Part shown: positions 17,576 through 27,046 of the stretch, piece by piece
Position numbering within the stretch: position 1 is the stretch's first letter
Layout: every line of letters begins with the position of its first letter
Assembly: GCA_035628995.1 (NCBI GenBank)
Contig: DASPIR010000029.1
Location: 82,934 to 146,933, forward strand
DNA length: 64,000 bases
Source of the DNA: Clostridia bacterium
Lineage (GTDB): Bacteria; Bacillota; Clostridia; Lutisporales; Lutisporaceae
Direction: 5' to 3'
Notes under the pieces: model-generated
Seen by the model: only the letters and a program-made list of their open reading frames with translations
What the model was told of the DNA's origin: nothing
Databases searched by the model: none
Made by a program: the position numbers and the translations under genes

Positions 17576-18139
17576 TTACCACTTATATATACTTTTATAT
17601 ACATTGTAGTTCTTTCTTAGCTTTTTCACGAAATTTTCTGTTTCAGAAAAGGGAATCTCATCCAGAGTTCTGCCATCTCTGCTCAGACTTTTGTCTTTCA
17701 GCCACTTGTCCACATTCCCCCGACCTCCATTATAGGCGGCAAAAACCAGTTCGAAGCTGTCATTGTAGTAATTGGTCAGATGCTCTATATACCAACTGCC
17801 CAGCTTGATATTGATTTCCGGGTCAAAAAGCATGCTTTCTTCAAAGTCTTTTATTCCCATAGTCTCAGCTATCCACTCTCCCGTGGAAGGTGTGATCTGC
17901 ATCAAGCCCTTCGCGCCTTTCCTTGATTCCGCATAATCCTCAAAGTTGCTTTCTGTCTTTATCAGTGCAGCCAGCAGCGGTGGGTCGATTTTGTGCATTT
18001 GTCCATATTTAATTATTGCCTCTTTATGCTCTAACGGATATAAAAGCTTTAAGAGGTTTGGTATGTTAAGCATTGCTGCATATATAAGCAATATGGCTGT
18101 TAAAAGCCCTAAATATTTAAACCTTCTACCCTTAGCCAA
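17576..18139 (-). CDS. Lytic transglycosylase, SLT type
   Basis: Peptidoglycan-cleaving enzyme. One N-terminal membrane segment (about residues 9-27) and then an SLT/GH23 domain: catalytic Glu in IKTESNFE, GAKGLMQITPSTG, and FAAYNGGRGNVDKW. TTG start 7-8 nt after GGGGAG. 187 aa is normal for the short, membrane-anchored clostridial forms. It starts 3 bp after the coaE stop codon, so it is cotranscribed with polA and coaE. Confidence 0.92.
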   Translation of the reverse strand: MAKGRRFKYLGLLTAILLIYAAMLNIPNLLKLLYPLEHKEAIIKYGQMHKIDPPLLAALIKTESNFEDYAESRKGAKGLMQITPSTGEWIAETMGIKDFEESMLFDPEINIKLGSWYIEHLTNYYNDSFELVFAAYNGGRGNVDKWLKDKSLSRDGRTLDEIPFSETENFVKKLRKNYNVYKSIYKW

Positions 18140-18142
18140 ATA

Positions 18143-18742
18143 CTATTCTCCCCTAGAAATAATATTATTCCATAAATCTTCCAGCTTCTTCCCGACTTCC
18201 TCAATCGGTTTATTATTATCTATAATGACATCTGCGTATTTTTTTCTTACCTCATTTGTAAACTGCGATTTAATCCTGTTTTCCGAATCCTTATAATCAA
18301 ATTTATCACGTTCTATAAGTCTCTTTATCTGAGTTTCCTTTTCTACTATCACAACCCACACGCTATCAACATATTTATGCAGTCCCATCTCTATAAGTAT
18401 AGCCGCGTCAACGACTATGACTTTATTTCCGGCGACCTTCAGTTCTTGGATTTCAGCCTTCACTCTGCTAATGATTTCAGGATGGGTTATGCTGTTTAGC
18501 AATGCCAGCTTTTCTTTATCTGAGAAAACAACACTCCCCAGCCTTTTTCTGTTGATTTCTCCGCTAGGCAGCAGTATATTCTCACCAAAGCACTGAACTA
18601 TTCTATTATATGCTATTTCACCTTTGCTTACAACACCTCTTGCCAGTATATCCACATCAATAATAGCCGCTCCCAGCTCTTTAAGCTTTGCTGAAACGGT
18701 ACTCTTGCCGCTTGCTATTCCCCCCGTCAAACCAATAACCAT
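18143..18742 (-). CDS. coaE: Dephospho-CoA kinase
   Basis: Last step of coenzyme A synthesis. P-loop GLTGGIASGKST at the N-terminus, DVDILARGVV, and VVDAAILIEMGL are family motifs. ATG at 18742 lies 8 nt after AAGGTGG; the longer GTG start overlaps that site. 199 aa is normal. It follows polA by 20 bp, a common clostridial and bacillar arrangement. Confidence 0.95.
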   Translation of the reverse strand: MVIGLTGGIASGKSTVSAKLKELGAAIIDVDILARGVVSKGEIAYNRIVQCFGENILLPSGEINRKRLGSVVFSDKEKLALLNSITHPEIISRVKAEIQELKVAGNKVIVVDAAILIEMGLHKYVDSVWVVIVEKETQIKRLIERDKFDYKDSENRIKSQFTNEVRKKYADVIIDNNKPIEEVGKKLEDLWNNIISRGE

Positions 18743-18762
18743 CACAAATCCCACCTTATTTT

Positions 18763-21372
18763 CTATTTGGCATCATACCAGCAATCTCCGCTGCTGATAT
18801 CAGCAACCACAGGCACTTTCAAATCAATGGCCTTTTCCATGCTTTCCTTAACCAGCTGCTTTACCTCTTCCAGCTCACTCCTGTGAGTTTCCACAATGAG
18901 TTCGTCGTGAACCTGCAATATAAGCCTGGACTTTAGGTTTCGCTTTTTCAATTCTTGATGAACCTTAACCATAGCCATTTTTATAAGATCGGCAGCGCTG
19001 CCTTGTATTGGAGTATTCATAGCCATTCTCTCCCCAAAGTTCCTATTCACTGCATTTCTTGAAGCTATCTCAGGGATGTACCTTCTTCTATTCATTATGG
19101 TTTTGACATATCCATCAGCTTTGGCTGCTTCAACAATATCAATCATGTACTGCTTTACCATAGGATACCTTGCAAAATAATTTTCTATATACTTTTTAGC
19201 TTCTTTTCTCGATATTTTAAGATCCTGCGACAATCCATAATCGCTTATGCCATATACTATTCCGAAATTAACGGCTTTAGCCCTTCCCCTCATAAGGGAC
19301 GTGACCTCACTAAGCTCCACTCCGAATACCTCAGAAGCTGTCCTTGTATGGATATCCTCTTTTCTTACAAAGGTATCCATAAGCCCCTGGTCTCCGGATA
19401 TGTGTGCAAGTACTCTAAGCTCAATCTGTGAATAATCGGCATCCACTAAAGTATAGTCCTTGTTCATCGGTACAAAAACCTTTCTTATCTTCCTCCCATT
19501 TTCAGTTTTTATAGGTATGTTCTGCAAATTCGGCTCTGTGCTGCTAAGCCTTCCTGTAGCTGTAACCGTCTGGTTCAGCTTGGTATGTATTTTCCCGGTG
19601 TCGGGATCTATTATGCCAATAAGACCATCTACATAAGTGGACTTAAGCTTCACAAGCTGCCTGTACTCAAGCAGCTTCTCAATTATAGGATGCTTGTCGG
19701 AAAGCTGCTCCAACACTTCTACATCCGTGGAGTATCCGGTCTTGGTCTTTTTCATCGCCGGCAGTCCCAGCCTATCAAACAGAATCACTCCGAGCTGCTT
19801 GGTTGAATTAATATTGAACTCCTCACCGGCCAGTTTGTATATATCTGCCGTAAGAACTTCTATCTGCTTGGCAAACTCAGCAGACAGCACCTCCAGCATG
19901 TCTTTGTCCACACTGAAGCCATCATGCTCCATATCAGCAAGAACCTTTACCAGAGGCAGTTCAATGCTGTAATACAGCTCATCCATACCAGTCTCCACGA
20001 GCTTGTTCGTGAGCAGCGGCTGCAGCTCTGACACCATCTTCACGGTAGCTCCGTACTTTTGTATCTGATCTGCGCCTTTGGCATCATAGCCGTCCATGCC
20101 TGCCCCGGAATACTCCTGACTCAGATCTCTGATCTTATAGGAACCCTTTGAAGGATTGAGCAGATATGCAGCTATCATGGTATCAAAGCCTATCGGATTC
20201 ACATCAATATCAAACTTCCTTAAAAGCAGTATGTCCTGCTTTATATCGTGTCCCAGCTTCATAACCTTCGGGTCTTCCATTACCTGTCTTATAAGCTCGA
20301 TACTGCTGTCATTCACGGGAAAGCGATATTGCCGCCCTTCCACACTCAGATATATAGTCCTGAGCATGTCTCCCATCTCGTCATCTATCTTGAAAGCAAG
20401 ACTTCCCTTCTTTCCTGCTTTCTCAAATACTTCCTTCAGCTTGTCTATGCTGCTTATTTCCTCTACTATTATCTCTATAGCTTCCACTACTGCGGCAGTT
20501 GGAAGGCTGCTGCACATTTTTTCAATCAGTCCCTTGAACTCCAGCTCGCTTAAGAGCTTGTAAAGCTTTTCCTTGTCAGCCTCCTTCAAAGAGTAGTCAT
20601 CAAGGCTGAATTCTATAGGAACATCACGAACTATAGTAGCCAGCTTTTTTGAAAAAAGCGCCTGCTCCATATTGTTGGATACATTCTCTCTTACTTTGTT
20701 CTTCTTGATTTCAGATACATTCTGAAGTACATTCTCTACTGTCCCAAACTGGTGTATAAGCTCCAAAGCTGTCTTTTCCCCGACTCCCGGCACTCCCGGG
20801 ATGTTGTCCGAAGCATCTCCCATAAGACCTTTAAGGTCGGTTATCTGCGCTGGAGCGATTCCATACGTCTCTTTAAGCTTTGCAATATCATATTCTTCAA
20901 TTTCGCTGATTCCTTTTTTGGTCATCAATGTATGTACATTATCACTTATAAGCTGGAAGGCATCTTTATCACCCGTCACTATAAGTGCGGGCAAGCCATT
21001 TTCATCGCACTTGGCAGCAACTGTTCCGATTATATCGTCTGCCTCGAAACCGTCTATCTCAGCCTGCTTGATATTCATAGCCGCCAAGACCTCCTTGAGG
21101 ACGGGAATCTGCTCCGCCATCTCTTCTGCCATCTTATGTCTTCCTGCTTTGTATTCAGCATATTCCAAATGTCTGAAGGTCGGTGCCTTTCTGTCAAAGG
21201 CAATGCCTATGTACTGTGGTTTATATTCTTCAATTATCTTATTTATCATATTCACAAAGCCATATATTACGCTCGTGTGAAAGCCTTTGGAATTGGTGAG
21301 GTTCGGCAACGCGTAGAAAGCCCTGTGCATTAAGCTGTTGCCATCGATTATTATGAATCTGCCTTTTTCCAT
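18763..21372 (-). CDS. polA: DNA polymerase I
   Basis: 869-aa polymerase for repair and Okazaki-fragment processing. N-terminal 5'-3' exonuclease (FIIIDGNSLMHRAFYALP, GFEADDIIGT, LIVTGDKDAFQL, LMGDASDNIPGVPGVGEKTA), a middle 3'-5' exonuclease-like domain, and a C-terminal polymerase with DADYSQIELRVLAH, RGRAKAVNFGIVYGIS and ILQVHDELIVE. In the middle domain the first acidic motif is replaced (LAFKIDDEM where active enzymes have a D-x-E) and the third is not recognisable, so proofreading is probably lost, as in B. subtilis PolA. ATG at 21372 follows GGAGG. First gene of the polA-coaE-transglycosylase unit. Confidence 0.96.
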   Translation of the reverse strand: MEKGRFIIIDGNSLMHRAFYALPNLTNSKGFHTSVIYGFVNMINKIIEEYKPQYIGIAFDRKAPTFRHLEYAEYKAGRHKMAEEMAEQIPVLKEVLAAMNIKQAEIDGFEADDIIGTVAAKCDENGLPALIVTGDKDAFQLISDNVHTLMTKKGISEIEEYDIAKLKETYGIAPAQITDLKGLMGDASDNIPGVPGVGEKTALELIHQFGTVENVLQNVSEIKKNKVRENVSNNMEQALFSKKLATIVRDVPIEFSLDDYSLKEADKEKLYKLLSELEFKGLIEKMCSSLPTAAVVEAIEIIVEEISSIDKLKEVFEKAGKKGSLAFKIDDEMGDMLRTIYLSVEGRQYRFPVNDSSIELIRQVMEDPKVMKLGHDIKQDILLLRKFDIDVNPIGFDTMIAAYLLNPSKGSYKIRDLSQEYSGAGMDGYDAKGADQIQKYGATVKMVSELQPLLTNKLVETGMDELYYSIELPLVKVLADMEHDGFSVDKDMLEVLSAEFAKQIEVLTADIYKLAGEEFNINSTKQLGVILFDRLGLPAMKKTKTGYSTDVEVLEQLSDKHPIIEKLLEYRQLVKLKSTYVDGLIGIIDPDTGKIHTKLNQTVTATGRLSSTEPNLQNIPIKTENGRKIRKVFVPMNKDYTLVDADYSQIELRVLAHISGDQGLMDTFVRKEDIHTRTASEVFGVELSEVTSLMRGRAKAVNFGIVYGISDYGLSQDLKISRKEAKKYIENYFARYPMVKQYMIDIVEAAKADGYVKTIMNRRRYIPEIASRNAVNRNFGERMAMNTPIQGSAADLIKMAMVKVHQELKKRNLKSRLILQVHDELIVETHRSELEEVKQLVKESMEKAIDLKVPVVADISSGDCWYDAK

Positions 21373-21574
21373 CCCCTGTATCCTCCGCATTTTTCGCTTT
21401 TGTATAACATATTATTTCCACTAAAAAAGTAAAAACCCTTTTAAAATATAAAAAAAGCCCCTATTAAAGCATTCTAACGACTAAGGAAGTTTTTTAAGAA
21501 ACTCATTTACGGAAAGTGGTACACTAGGGAAATTTATACTTTCCTATTCGTTATAAAATTTTTAAATGCTAAAA

Positions 21575-21597
21575 AACAGGCGGGGTCACCGCCTGTT
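21575..21597 (-). terminator. Terminator of the sigma/anti-sigma operon
   Basis: AACAGGCGG / CCGCCTGTT with a 5-nt loop, followed on the reverse strand by TTTTTTAG, directly after the stop of the DUF4349 gene. Confidence 0.9.
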
Positions 21598-21600
21598 TGA

Positions 21601-22938
21601 TTATTGCTTCTTCTTTAATTTTATTTTTCTTGCCGTGAACAGCCCAACCACTGAAAGCACTCCGATTACAATCAGATACGGTATTGCGGTTACCAATACT
21701 ATAAAGGTCTTCTCAAGCCCAACGACTATATTATTTATAGCCTTTATGAAGCCCTGATATGCCTTCCCCCACATTCCCGGAACATCTACGCTCTTAAGCT
21801 CTTCCGGCTTAAGCTCCTTGAGGTATATATTGATGGTAGAAAGCTGAACCAAGTTATCCCAGCGTTTGAGGTCTCCGGAATAAATGTCTATATCAGTTCT
21901 TACCCTGTTAAGCTCAGTCTCAATCTTCAGTATTTCATCTACATTCTTGGCCTTGGTCATAATCTGCTGCAGGCTTTGCTCCTGTATCTTCAGGTTATCC
22001 ACCCTGGCCGTCGTATCCCTGTATTGTGCTGTTATGTCATTACCGTTCATGTTCTCGTTGACCAGCTTACCCATGCCTTTTATATTATTGAATATGCTCT
22101 CAAACTTATCTTCAGGTACCCTCAAAGTCATGTTTGCATACTTCTCTGTAATTTCCTTGACCGCAGTGTTCCCATCAACGTCTTGAACCTGTGGTACTGT
22201 GATATTTTCTATCTGAGAGTTCTCTACATACCCTCCACTGCTTTCAGTCAGCTGCCTTATGTCAGCGGCCGCTTTATCTACACTGGCTACATTGACGGAC
22301 ATATTGCCTGTTCTGATCACCATTCTGCCCGACCTTGAGCTATCAACAGCCTCGCTGGGCACCACTCTATCGGCCAGAATGCTTTCACTAAACTGCATAC
22401 TAATAGAATTTTTTGCAAGTCCTGTGCCTTCAACCGAGGTTATTTGAGGCTGTTCCGCCGCAGCTGCTCCGATTTTCTGCTTTTCGTCTTCTCGCATTGT
22501 AAAGTTAAAATCCGCATCACTAGCTGGAGCAGCGGGTGCTGTCGCTCCGCCATAACCAGGAGCAGAATCCGTTGACTGGGACATTTTCATATTATTATTA
22601 AAAAGCAGTGATGAGCTTCCTATTCCTATTGCAATTACCAACGCTGCAGCAACAAGCCCTGTAGCCATTTTCATATTCTTGTTCCTCAGGATGCTGCCAA
22701 AGAAATTCTTTTTCTTCTTCTCCTCAACCAGCCTTTGGTGAAGTTCCGTCCTGAAGCTCTGAGGCAGTTCAATTTCTTCGAAATTGCCGCATATAGCTAT
22801 TATATCGAGCATTCTCTCGTATTCTTCTCTGCATTGCTCGCACTCTGTAAGGTGTTTCTCCAATTCGGTTTTTTCTATATCATTTAAGTCCTTATCTATA
22901 TATGAGGATATCATATTCCTTATCGTTTCGCACTTCAT
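21601..22938 (-). CDS. DUF4349 anti-sigma factor-like membrane protein
   Basis: A 445-aa protein. Residues 1-45 form a zinc-finger anti-sigma domain with His28 and two Cys in HLTECEQC, as in zf-HC2 proteins. A membrane segment follows at about 92-112, then a Ala/Pro-rich linker, then a DUF4349 domain (RMVIRTGNMSVNV, ESSGGYVENS, MTLRVPEDKFESI, and a coiled-coil region) and a C-terminal membrane span ending in basic residues. It follows the sigma factor gene by 24 bp. By analogy with other pairs it should hold the sigma factor at the membrane; the outside signal is unknown. Confidence 0.87.
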   Translation of the reverse strand: MKCETIRNMISSYIDKDLNDIEKTELEKHLTECEQCREEYERMLDIIAICGNFEEIELPQSFRTELHQRLVEEKKKKNFFGSILRNKNMKMATGLVAAALVIAIGIGSSSLLFNNNMKMSQSTDSAPGYGGATAPAAPASDADFNFTMREDEKQKIGAAAAEQPQITSVEGTGLAKNSISMQFSESILADRVVPSEAVDSSRSGRMVIRTGNMSVNVASVDKAAADIRQLTESSGGYVENSQIENITVPQVQDVDGNTAVKEITEKYANMTLRVPEDKFESIFNNIKGMGKLVNENMNGNDITAQYRDTTARVDNLKIQEQSLQQIMTKAKNVDEILKIETELNRVRTDIDIYSGDLKRWDNLVQLSTINIYLKELKPEELKSVDVPGMWGKAYQGFIKAINNIVVGLEKTFIVLVTAIPYLIVIGVLSVVGLFTARKIKLKKKQ

Positions 22939-22962
22939 AACCTTCTACCTCCCTTCACCAAA

Positions 22963-23556
22963 TTAGACTCTATTTTCACGGGAAAGTTCCATGTCTGATT
23001 TCAGCTTTTCCCTCAGCATATTTCTTGCTCTGTTGATTCTTGATTTTACCGTGCCCAGGGAGCAATCCAGCATGTTGGATATTTCCTCATAGCTGAAGCC
23101 TTGTATATCTCTTAACACTATGACGCTTTTATAATCCTCATTCAACTCGCTTATTGCGCGCTTTATGAGTTCCCTCTGCTCAACCCTTTCATAAACAATC
23201 TCAGGGGTTTCCTTATCCGAGCACAGCTCCATATGCAGCTCACCGCTGTCTGTTTGTATGGTACTATCCATGGATACATACTTTTCGTTCTTCCTGCGCC
23301 TTAACTCATCCAGGCACACATTTGTTACGATCCTGTACAGCCATGTAGAAAAAGATGATTGCCCTTTAAAATCTTTTATAGATTTGAATACCCTTAGCAG
23401 TGCCTCTTGAGCCATGTCCTTCGCATCTTCCTCATTCCCCATGACGCGATAAGCAATATTGTATGCTCTTTTATCATAGGAGCTTATCAGGAGTTCGAAA
23501 GATTCAACATCTCCAGACTGACTCTTTTTCACTAATAGCTTTTCCATATCACTCAC
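22963..23556 (-). CDS. ECF-type RNA polymerase sigma factor
   Basis: Sigma-70 family group IV factor. Region 2 includes YNIAYRVMGNEEDAKDMAQEA and FSTWLYRIVTNVCLDELRRR; region 4 is ELNEDYKSVIVLRDIQGFSYEEI with the helix-turn-helix LGTVKSRINRARN. The GTG at 23556 is 7 nt after GGGGG; the longer frame has no ribosome binding site. 197 aa. It is cotranscribed with the DUF4349 anti-sigma protein. TATAAT at 23643-23648 on the reverse strand could be the -10 of its promoter. Confidence 0.92.
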   Translation of the reverse strand: MSDMEKLLVKKSQSGDVESFELLISSYDKRAYNIAYRVMGNEEDAKDMAQEALLRVFKSIKDFKGQSSFSTWLYRIVTNVCLDELRRRKNEKYVSMDSTIQTDSGELHMELCSDKETPEIVYERVEQRELIKRAISELNEDYKSVIVLRDIQGFSYEEISNMLDCSLGTVKSRINRARNMLREKLKSDMELSRENRV

Positions 23557-23750
23557 AGCATTTCCCCCTTCCACTTCTTCAATAAATCTATCACCCAATA
23601 TACATTCGCATATATAAACCAAATTTTGGTGTCCTTCGGTAAATTATACCATATGTTTTAGAGCAAGGCATCAAAATATGCCTGCGCATGTTAGACGAGA
23701 CTTTTGAAATAAAGTTCCAAATATTTAGCAGAAATTTTTTGCTCACAAAA

Positions 23751-23775
23751 AACAGTAGTATTCTTTACTACTGTT
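23751..23775 (-). terminator. Terminator of the L,D-transpeptidase gene
   Basis: AACAGTAGTA / TACTACTGTT with a 5-nt loop and, on the reverse strand, a following TTTTTTG. Confidence 0.88.
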
Positions 23776-23808
23776 AAAATCTCTATATTATTAAATTCTA
23801 TGAAACAA

Positions 23809-25197
23809 TCAGTTTTCCTTCACGCTTATATCAACTACAGTATTAAAAGTATTGGAAGTATAGTCATAGTCTTCCAAAAACGTTTCTAAATCGATAGTTT
23901 CAACTAACTTCTCACCTTGTACCGAAAAAGCTTCCACATCCCAGCCGGTTTTCTCATGAATGCTGTAAGCAGCTTCCATACTGAGCACCTGCCTTCCGTC
24001 AATATTGTCGGTCTTGAAATACTCATCATCAAATTTTAAGAAAGTCGGCAGCTTCAAATCCACAACTCCATATCTGGAGTTTATATTTTTATGACCGCCC
24101 AAGGCTGCAGTGATATTATCCACATTCGCACTCCAGACGTTCTTCCTTTTAAGCTTCATTATCCCTTCATCAAATATCCTCAAATCAACAGAGTCTTCGG
24201 AATACTTATACCCAAGCTGTTTGATGCTGTCCACTGCTATGAGGTCTACTTTGTCGTAATCTCCATAGTTCATACCCGCAAAAACTCCATTAACCTTGAT
24301 GATTTTCATATTTATATATGCATTGCCGCTGGACTTGTCATAGCTCATACTACCGCCAAACTTCTTTACTGTTTGTGTAAGGTTGACATATATGGTTCCT
24401 TCCTGCTCCTTTATTTCAATATCAAATAGTCCTGCTATCTCTGAAGTCACTCCCAACACATCTTCCGCTGCCTTATAGTTCACATATATTGTGCCTTGCT
24501 GTTCCAGAGCATCACAGGTTATCAAGCTGTTGTTCAAAAACACTCCAATACCCTGAGATATTGCAATAGGCTTGCTATAAGGCTTTTTTAAAACCACCTG
24601 AGCTTTTTTCATTAATTCTTCAGGAATCTCCATCTGATTTAACTTCTCCATCACCAGCTTATCGCTTTTTGCACCTGCTTTATAACCATCCGGATAAAGA
24701 ACCGCAACTTCCTTACCAGAATATTTATCATCAAATGCTTTTACCCTGTCATATTTAATTGTAACAGGCGTATTCACAGGCACCAAGGTATACACTTCCA
24801 TTACATCCCTGTTATACATCCTGATGCAGCCGGCAGATGCATAGGTACCTATAGATTCAGGCTTGTTGTTGCCATGAATACCTATGCTTTTTGTAATCCC
24901 TATCCAGCTTACACCCAAAGGATTCAGAGGCCCCGGAGGCACTATATCCTCTTTGTTTATCCAGTAAGGGTTGACAGTCTTATATACCACCCAATAGTCC
25001 CCTTGAGGAGTAGGAGTAGATTGTTTCCCAACGCATACCGGGTATTCCTTCAGCAGAACGCCATCTTTATAAAGACTTAAGATACGAGAAGGCAGATTAA
25101 TTTCTATGCTTGTTTTACCTGATGTACTGTCCGCCGACACCTGATTGAAACAAATAAGAATAATAAGTGCAACTAAAAAAGACCTTTTCAAAGCCAA
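23809..25197 (-). CDS. L,D-transpeptidase with copper-amine-oxidase-like repeats
   Basis: Secreted peptidoglycan crosslinking enzyme. Signal peptide about residues 1-22. YkuD domain at about 28-160 with IGIHGNN and the catalytic block YASAGCIRMYN (Cys about 124). The remaining 300 residues hold two or more segments of the stalk domain found in clostridial cell-surface proteins (GTIYVNYKAAEDVLG, GTIYVNLTQTVKKFGG, KVNGVFAG), usually annotated as copper amine oxidase N-terminal-like and thought to bind the wall. 462 aa. Single-gene unit with its own terminator. Confidence 0.9.
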   Translation of the reverse strand: MALKRSFLVALIILICFNQVSADSTSGKTSIEINLPSRILSLYKDGVLLKEYPVCVGKQSTPTPQGDYWVVYKTVNPYWINKEDIVPPGPLNPLGVSWIGITKSIGIHGNNKPESIGTYASAGCIRMYNRDVMEVYTLVPVNTPVTIKYDRVKAFDDKYSGKEVAVLYPDGYKAGAKSDKLVMEKLNQMEIPEELMKKAQVVLKKPYSKPIAISQGIGVFLNNSLITCDALEQQGTIYVNYKAAEDVLGVTSEIAGLFDIEIKEQEGTIYVNLTQTVKKFGGSMSYDKSSGNAYINMKIIKVNGVFAGMNYGDYDKVDLIAVDSIKQLGYKYSEDSVDLRIFDEGIMKLKRKNVWSANVDNITAALGGHKNINSRYGVVDLKLPTFLKFDDEYFKTDNIDGRQVLSMEAAYSIHEKTGWDVEAFSVQGEKLVETIDLETFLEDYDYTSNTFNTVVDISVKEN

Positions 25198-25287
25198 TTC
25201 CTCCTTTTATGTAGCTACCTCATGGTGCAGAATGCTATACCACCAGTATTCAGATTATTGACAACCAATAAAATACTTATTCACCTA

Positions 25288-25400
25288 TATATTTCGCGAA
25301 AAACATTTCACATTACTATTCAAGTTTCGCGTAAATGTTTCCTTAATTTTCATTGAATTCGCACTATACTCCAACGTAATAACATAAGTGCGTTCAATAT
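25288..25400 (+). repeat. Two-hairpin dispersed repeat, copy B
   Basis: Starts ATATTTCGCGAAAA, then TTTCGCGTAAATGT at about 25325, TATTGAATTCGCAC-like at about 25350 and GTGCGTTCAATAT at the end. Same order and spacing as copies A and C. It lies in the 321-bp space between the L,D-transpeptidase and the YdjM-like gene; nothing else is recognisable there apart from the terminator at 25472. Confidence 0.85.
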
Positions 25401-25471
25401 AAAACTGCGCACAATTTATATGTATTATCCATACAGCACAATTATTCGGACTTTCCTGGATTGGCCCAAAA

Positions 25472-25498
25472 AAAAAGCCCTGAAAGTCATAGACTTTT
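25472..25498 (-). terminator. Probable terminator of the YdjM-like gene
   Basis: AAAGTC / GACTTT with a 3-nt loop; the reverse strand continues CAGGGCTTTTTTTTT. The T-run is separated from the stem by several bases. Confidence 0.6.
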
Positions 25499-25518
25499 CC
25501 AAGCTTTAGTTTTTATAT

Positions 25519-26460
25519 TTACACTTCTACATTCCTGCTCTTGGCATATGGGTGAAACAATGATGTCACAACGTCCAGGTCTCTATTCATAACTGCTGTT
25601 GCATGGTGCAGATAATCTCTTGCTATATAGTATCTAAGATCAATGAATTTGAAGACATAATTATCTTCTTTCTTTTCGCAGTCAACATGGAATATTGGAG
25701 TGAACTGGCTGAAAAATCTTGCTATAGGAGTATCTATCGCAAGCTTGTACAGGTCTTTTTCTATATTCTTCTTGACGTCTATTATTTTGAATCTTCTTGG
25801 GAATATATTCACTTCCCCAATTACCTTTTCCATTCCCGTGCTTAAGATAAAATGCCATTTAATAAGGCCTATCATAGAAGGCATTATTCTAAAGCGCAAT
25901 GGTTCGTATTCGCCTCCAAGGCTTTTAAAAACAATGTCCTTCGCTTGCTTTTTCATCAACTGCCGTAGTATTAAATAGCCGATAAATATGAAAACCGCAA
26001 TGTATGGAGGAATAATGCTTCTTGTGTAAGGCAGAATAATAGTCAAACATAAAATTATCAGCATTGGATCATAAATCAAAAGAAGGTCTAGCGTAATACG
26101 TTTTTTGTTCAAAGGCCAAAATACTTGTGCCCCATACGAATTGGTAATATCCAAAGCAATATGAGAAAAGCATCCAATCAATGTAACCTGGAAAACCTTC
26201 CAAAGCTCTATATTGGTGAAAAGCATCCATATTAGGCCTGTCAACACTCCTGCATATACAAACATCATTGGTATAGAATGAGATATACCTCTATGATTTT
26301 TTAAATATACATAATCGCCTTTAAGCTGCATTATAATATCTCCATCCGGAATAATCGCACCTGCCACACAGCCTATTATTGCAGGATTTGAAAGCGCTAA
26401 AGGTTCACCTGTCAAAACAGCTATGCTCAATCCCACAACTGCGTGTGTAATTGGATCCAT
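25519..26460 (-). CDS. YdjM-type membrane-bound metal-dependent hydrolase family protein
   Basis: 313-aa membrane protein of the family often annotated LexA-binding, inner membrane-associated hydrolase. It starts MDPITHAVVGL, the family signature, and has the conserved PDGD, NHRGISHS and SHIALDITNSYG histidine motifs between four or five membrane spans. The C-terminal 120 residues are soluble and variable. GGAGG lies 11 nt upstream of the ATG. Metal-dependent hydrolase activity is predicted from the His/Asp motifs; the substrate is unknown. No operon partner. Confidence 0.85.
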   Translation of the reverse strand: MDPITHAVVGLSIAVLTGEPLALSNPAIIGCVAGAIIPDGDIIMQLKGDYVYLKNHRGISHSIPMMFVYAGVLTGLIWMLFTNIELWKVFQVTLIGCFSHIALDITNSYGAQVFWPLNKKRITLDLLLIYDPMLIILCLTIILPYTRSIIPPYIAVFIFIGYLILRQLMKKQAKDIVFKSLGGEYEPLRFRIMPSMIGLIKWHFILSTGMEKVIGEVNIFPRRFKIIDVKKNIEKDLYKLAIDTPIARFFSQFTPIFHVDCEKKEDNYVFKFIDLRYYIARDYLHHATAVMNRDLDVVTSLFHPYAKSRNVEV

Positions 26461-26680
26461 CTAAATATCAACCTCCATTCAACTTTAGTTTACATAAAAT
26501 TATACCATAAAAAATATGTTTTATTAATTGTAATATTTGCAAGTACTCGAGACCATAGTTCAATATATGTGTGGTCACAATTTATGTATACAAGACTGGA
26601 AAGTTTTATCCACAGGCAGCGGTAAATATTTGTATTGATTTTTAAGTATTTATATGCTAATATATTGTACGTGGCTAAAA

Positions 26681-26762
26681 GCCGGAGTGGCGGAATGGCA
26701 GACGCACATGACTCAAAATCATGCGGGAAACCGTGCGGGTTCGACTCCCGCCTCCGGCACCA
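26681..26762 (+). tRNA. tRNA-Leu(CAA)
   Basis: Acceptor GCCGGAG pairs with CTCCGGC; anticodon stem CATGA/TCATG encloses CTCAAAA, anticodon CAA; long variable arm; T-loop GGTTCGACTCC; encoded CCA at 26760-26762. It is the left neighbour of the glycosyltransferase island. Confidence 0.95.
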
Positions 26763-26780
26763 TATGAAACTGCAATATTA

Positions 26781-26816
26781 AAGAGCTTCACTAAAAGTGA
26801 AACTCTTATTTTTTTC
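26781..26816 (+). terminator. Terminator of tRNA-Leu(CAA)
   Basis: AAGAGCTTCAC / GTGAAACTCTT with one mismatch and a TAAAA loop, followed by ATTTTTTT. Confidence 0.88.
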
Positions 26817-26819
26817 ATC

Positions 26820-26844
26820 TGTGGTAACATCGTGGTAACATGAC
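26820..26844. repeat. Tandem GTGGTAACA, possible integrase arm sites
   Basis: TGTGGTAACA and CGTGGTAACATGAC in tandem. The 14-mer CGTGGTAACATGAC recurs at 40523-40536. Short direct repeats of this kind flank attachment sites of tyrosine integrases in many Gram-positive elements; that reading is inference, as no integrase gene is present. Confidence 0.45.
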
Positions 26845-26870
26845 ACTTTTTTTGCCATAGCAATTGTAAA

Positions 26871-26925
26871 CGCGCTTGAATGGGGTTCAAGAGGTCGCAG
26901 GTTCAATTCCTGTCACCCAGACCAT
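26871..26925 (+). pseudogene. tRNA-Pro(GGG) 3' fragment, copy 1
   Basis: Contains the anticodon arm CTTGA-ATGGGGT-TCAAG, the T-arm GCAGG-TTCAATT-CCTGT, the 3' acceptor strand CACCCAG and encoded CCA. The D-arm and the 5' acceptor strand (expected CTGGGTG) are absent upstream. Identical over 55 bp to 29323-29377. Looks like an attachment-site copy left by integration into a tRNA-Pro gene. Confidence 0.85.
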
Positions 26926-26937
26926 CTAAGTAATCAG

Positions 26938-26959
26938 AGTGCTTTAAGCACTTTTTTTT
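26938..26959 (+). terminator. Terminator after tRNA-Pro fragment 1
   Basis: AGTGC / GCACT with a TTTAA loop, followed by TTTTTTT. Confidence 0.75.
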
Positions 26960-27046
26960 ATGCAAAAAAATCAAGAAGTAGTATGACTACCTCTACACTC
27001 CTTCTTACAGCCTGAATTATTTTTGAACCTTGAACAGTGCTTTTTC

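Noticed and set aside
26675..26890. 71-codon minus-strand frame overlapping tRNA-Leu
   Set aside because: It reads through the tRNA gene on the opposite strand (typical GAGGGSRTRTVS artefact) and has no ribosome binding site.
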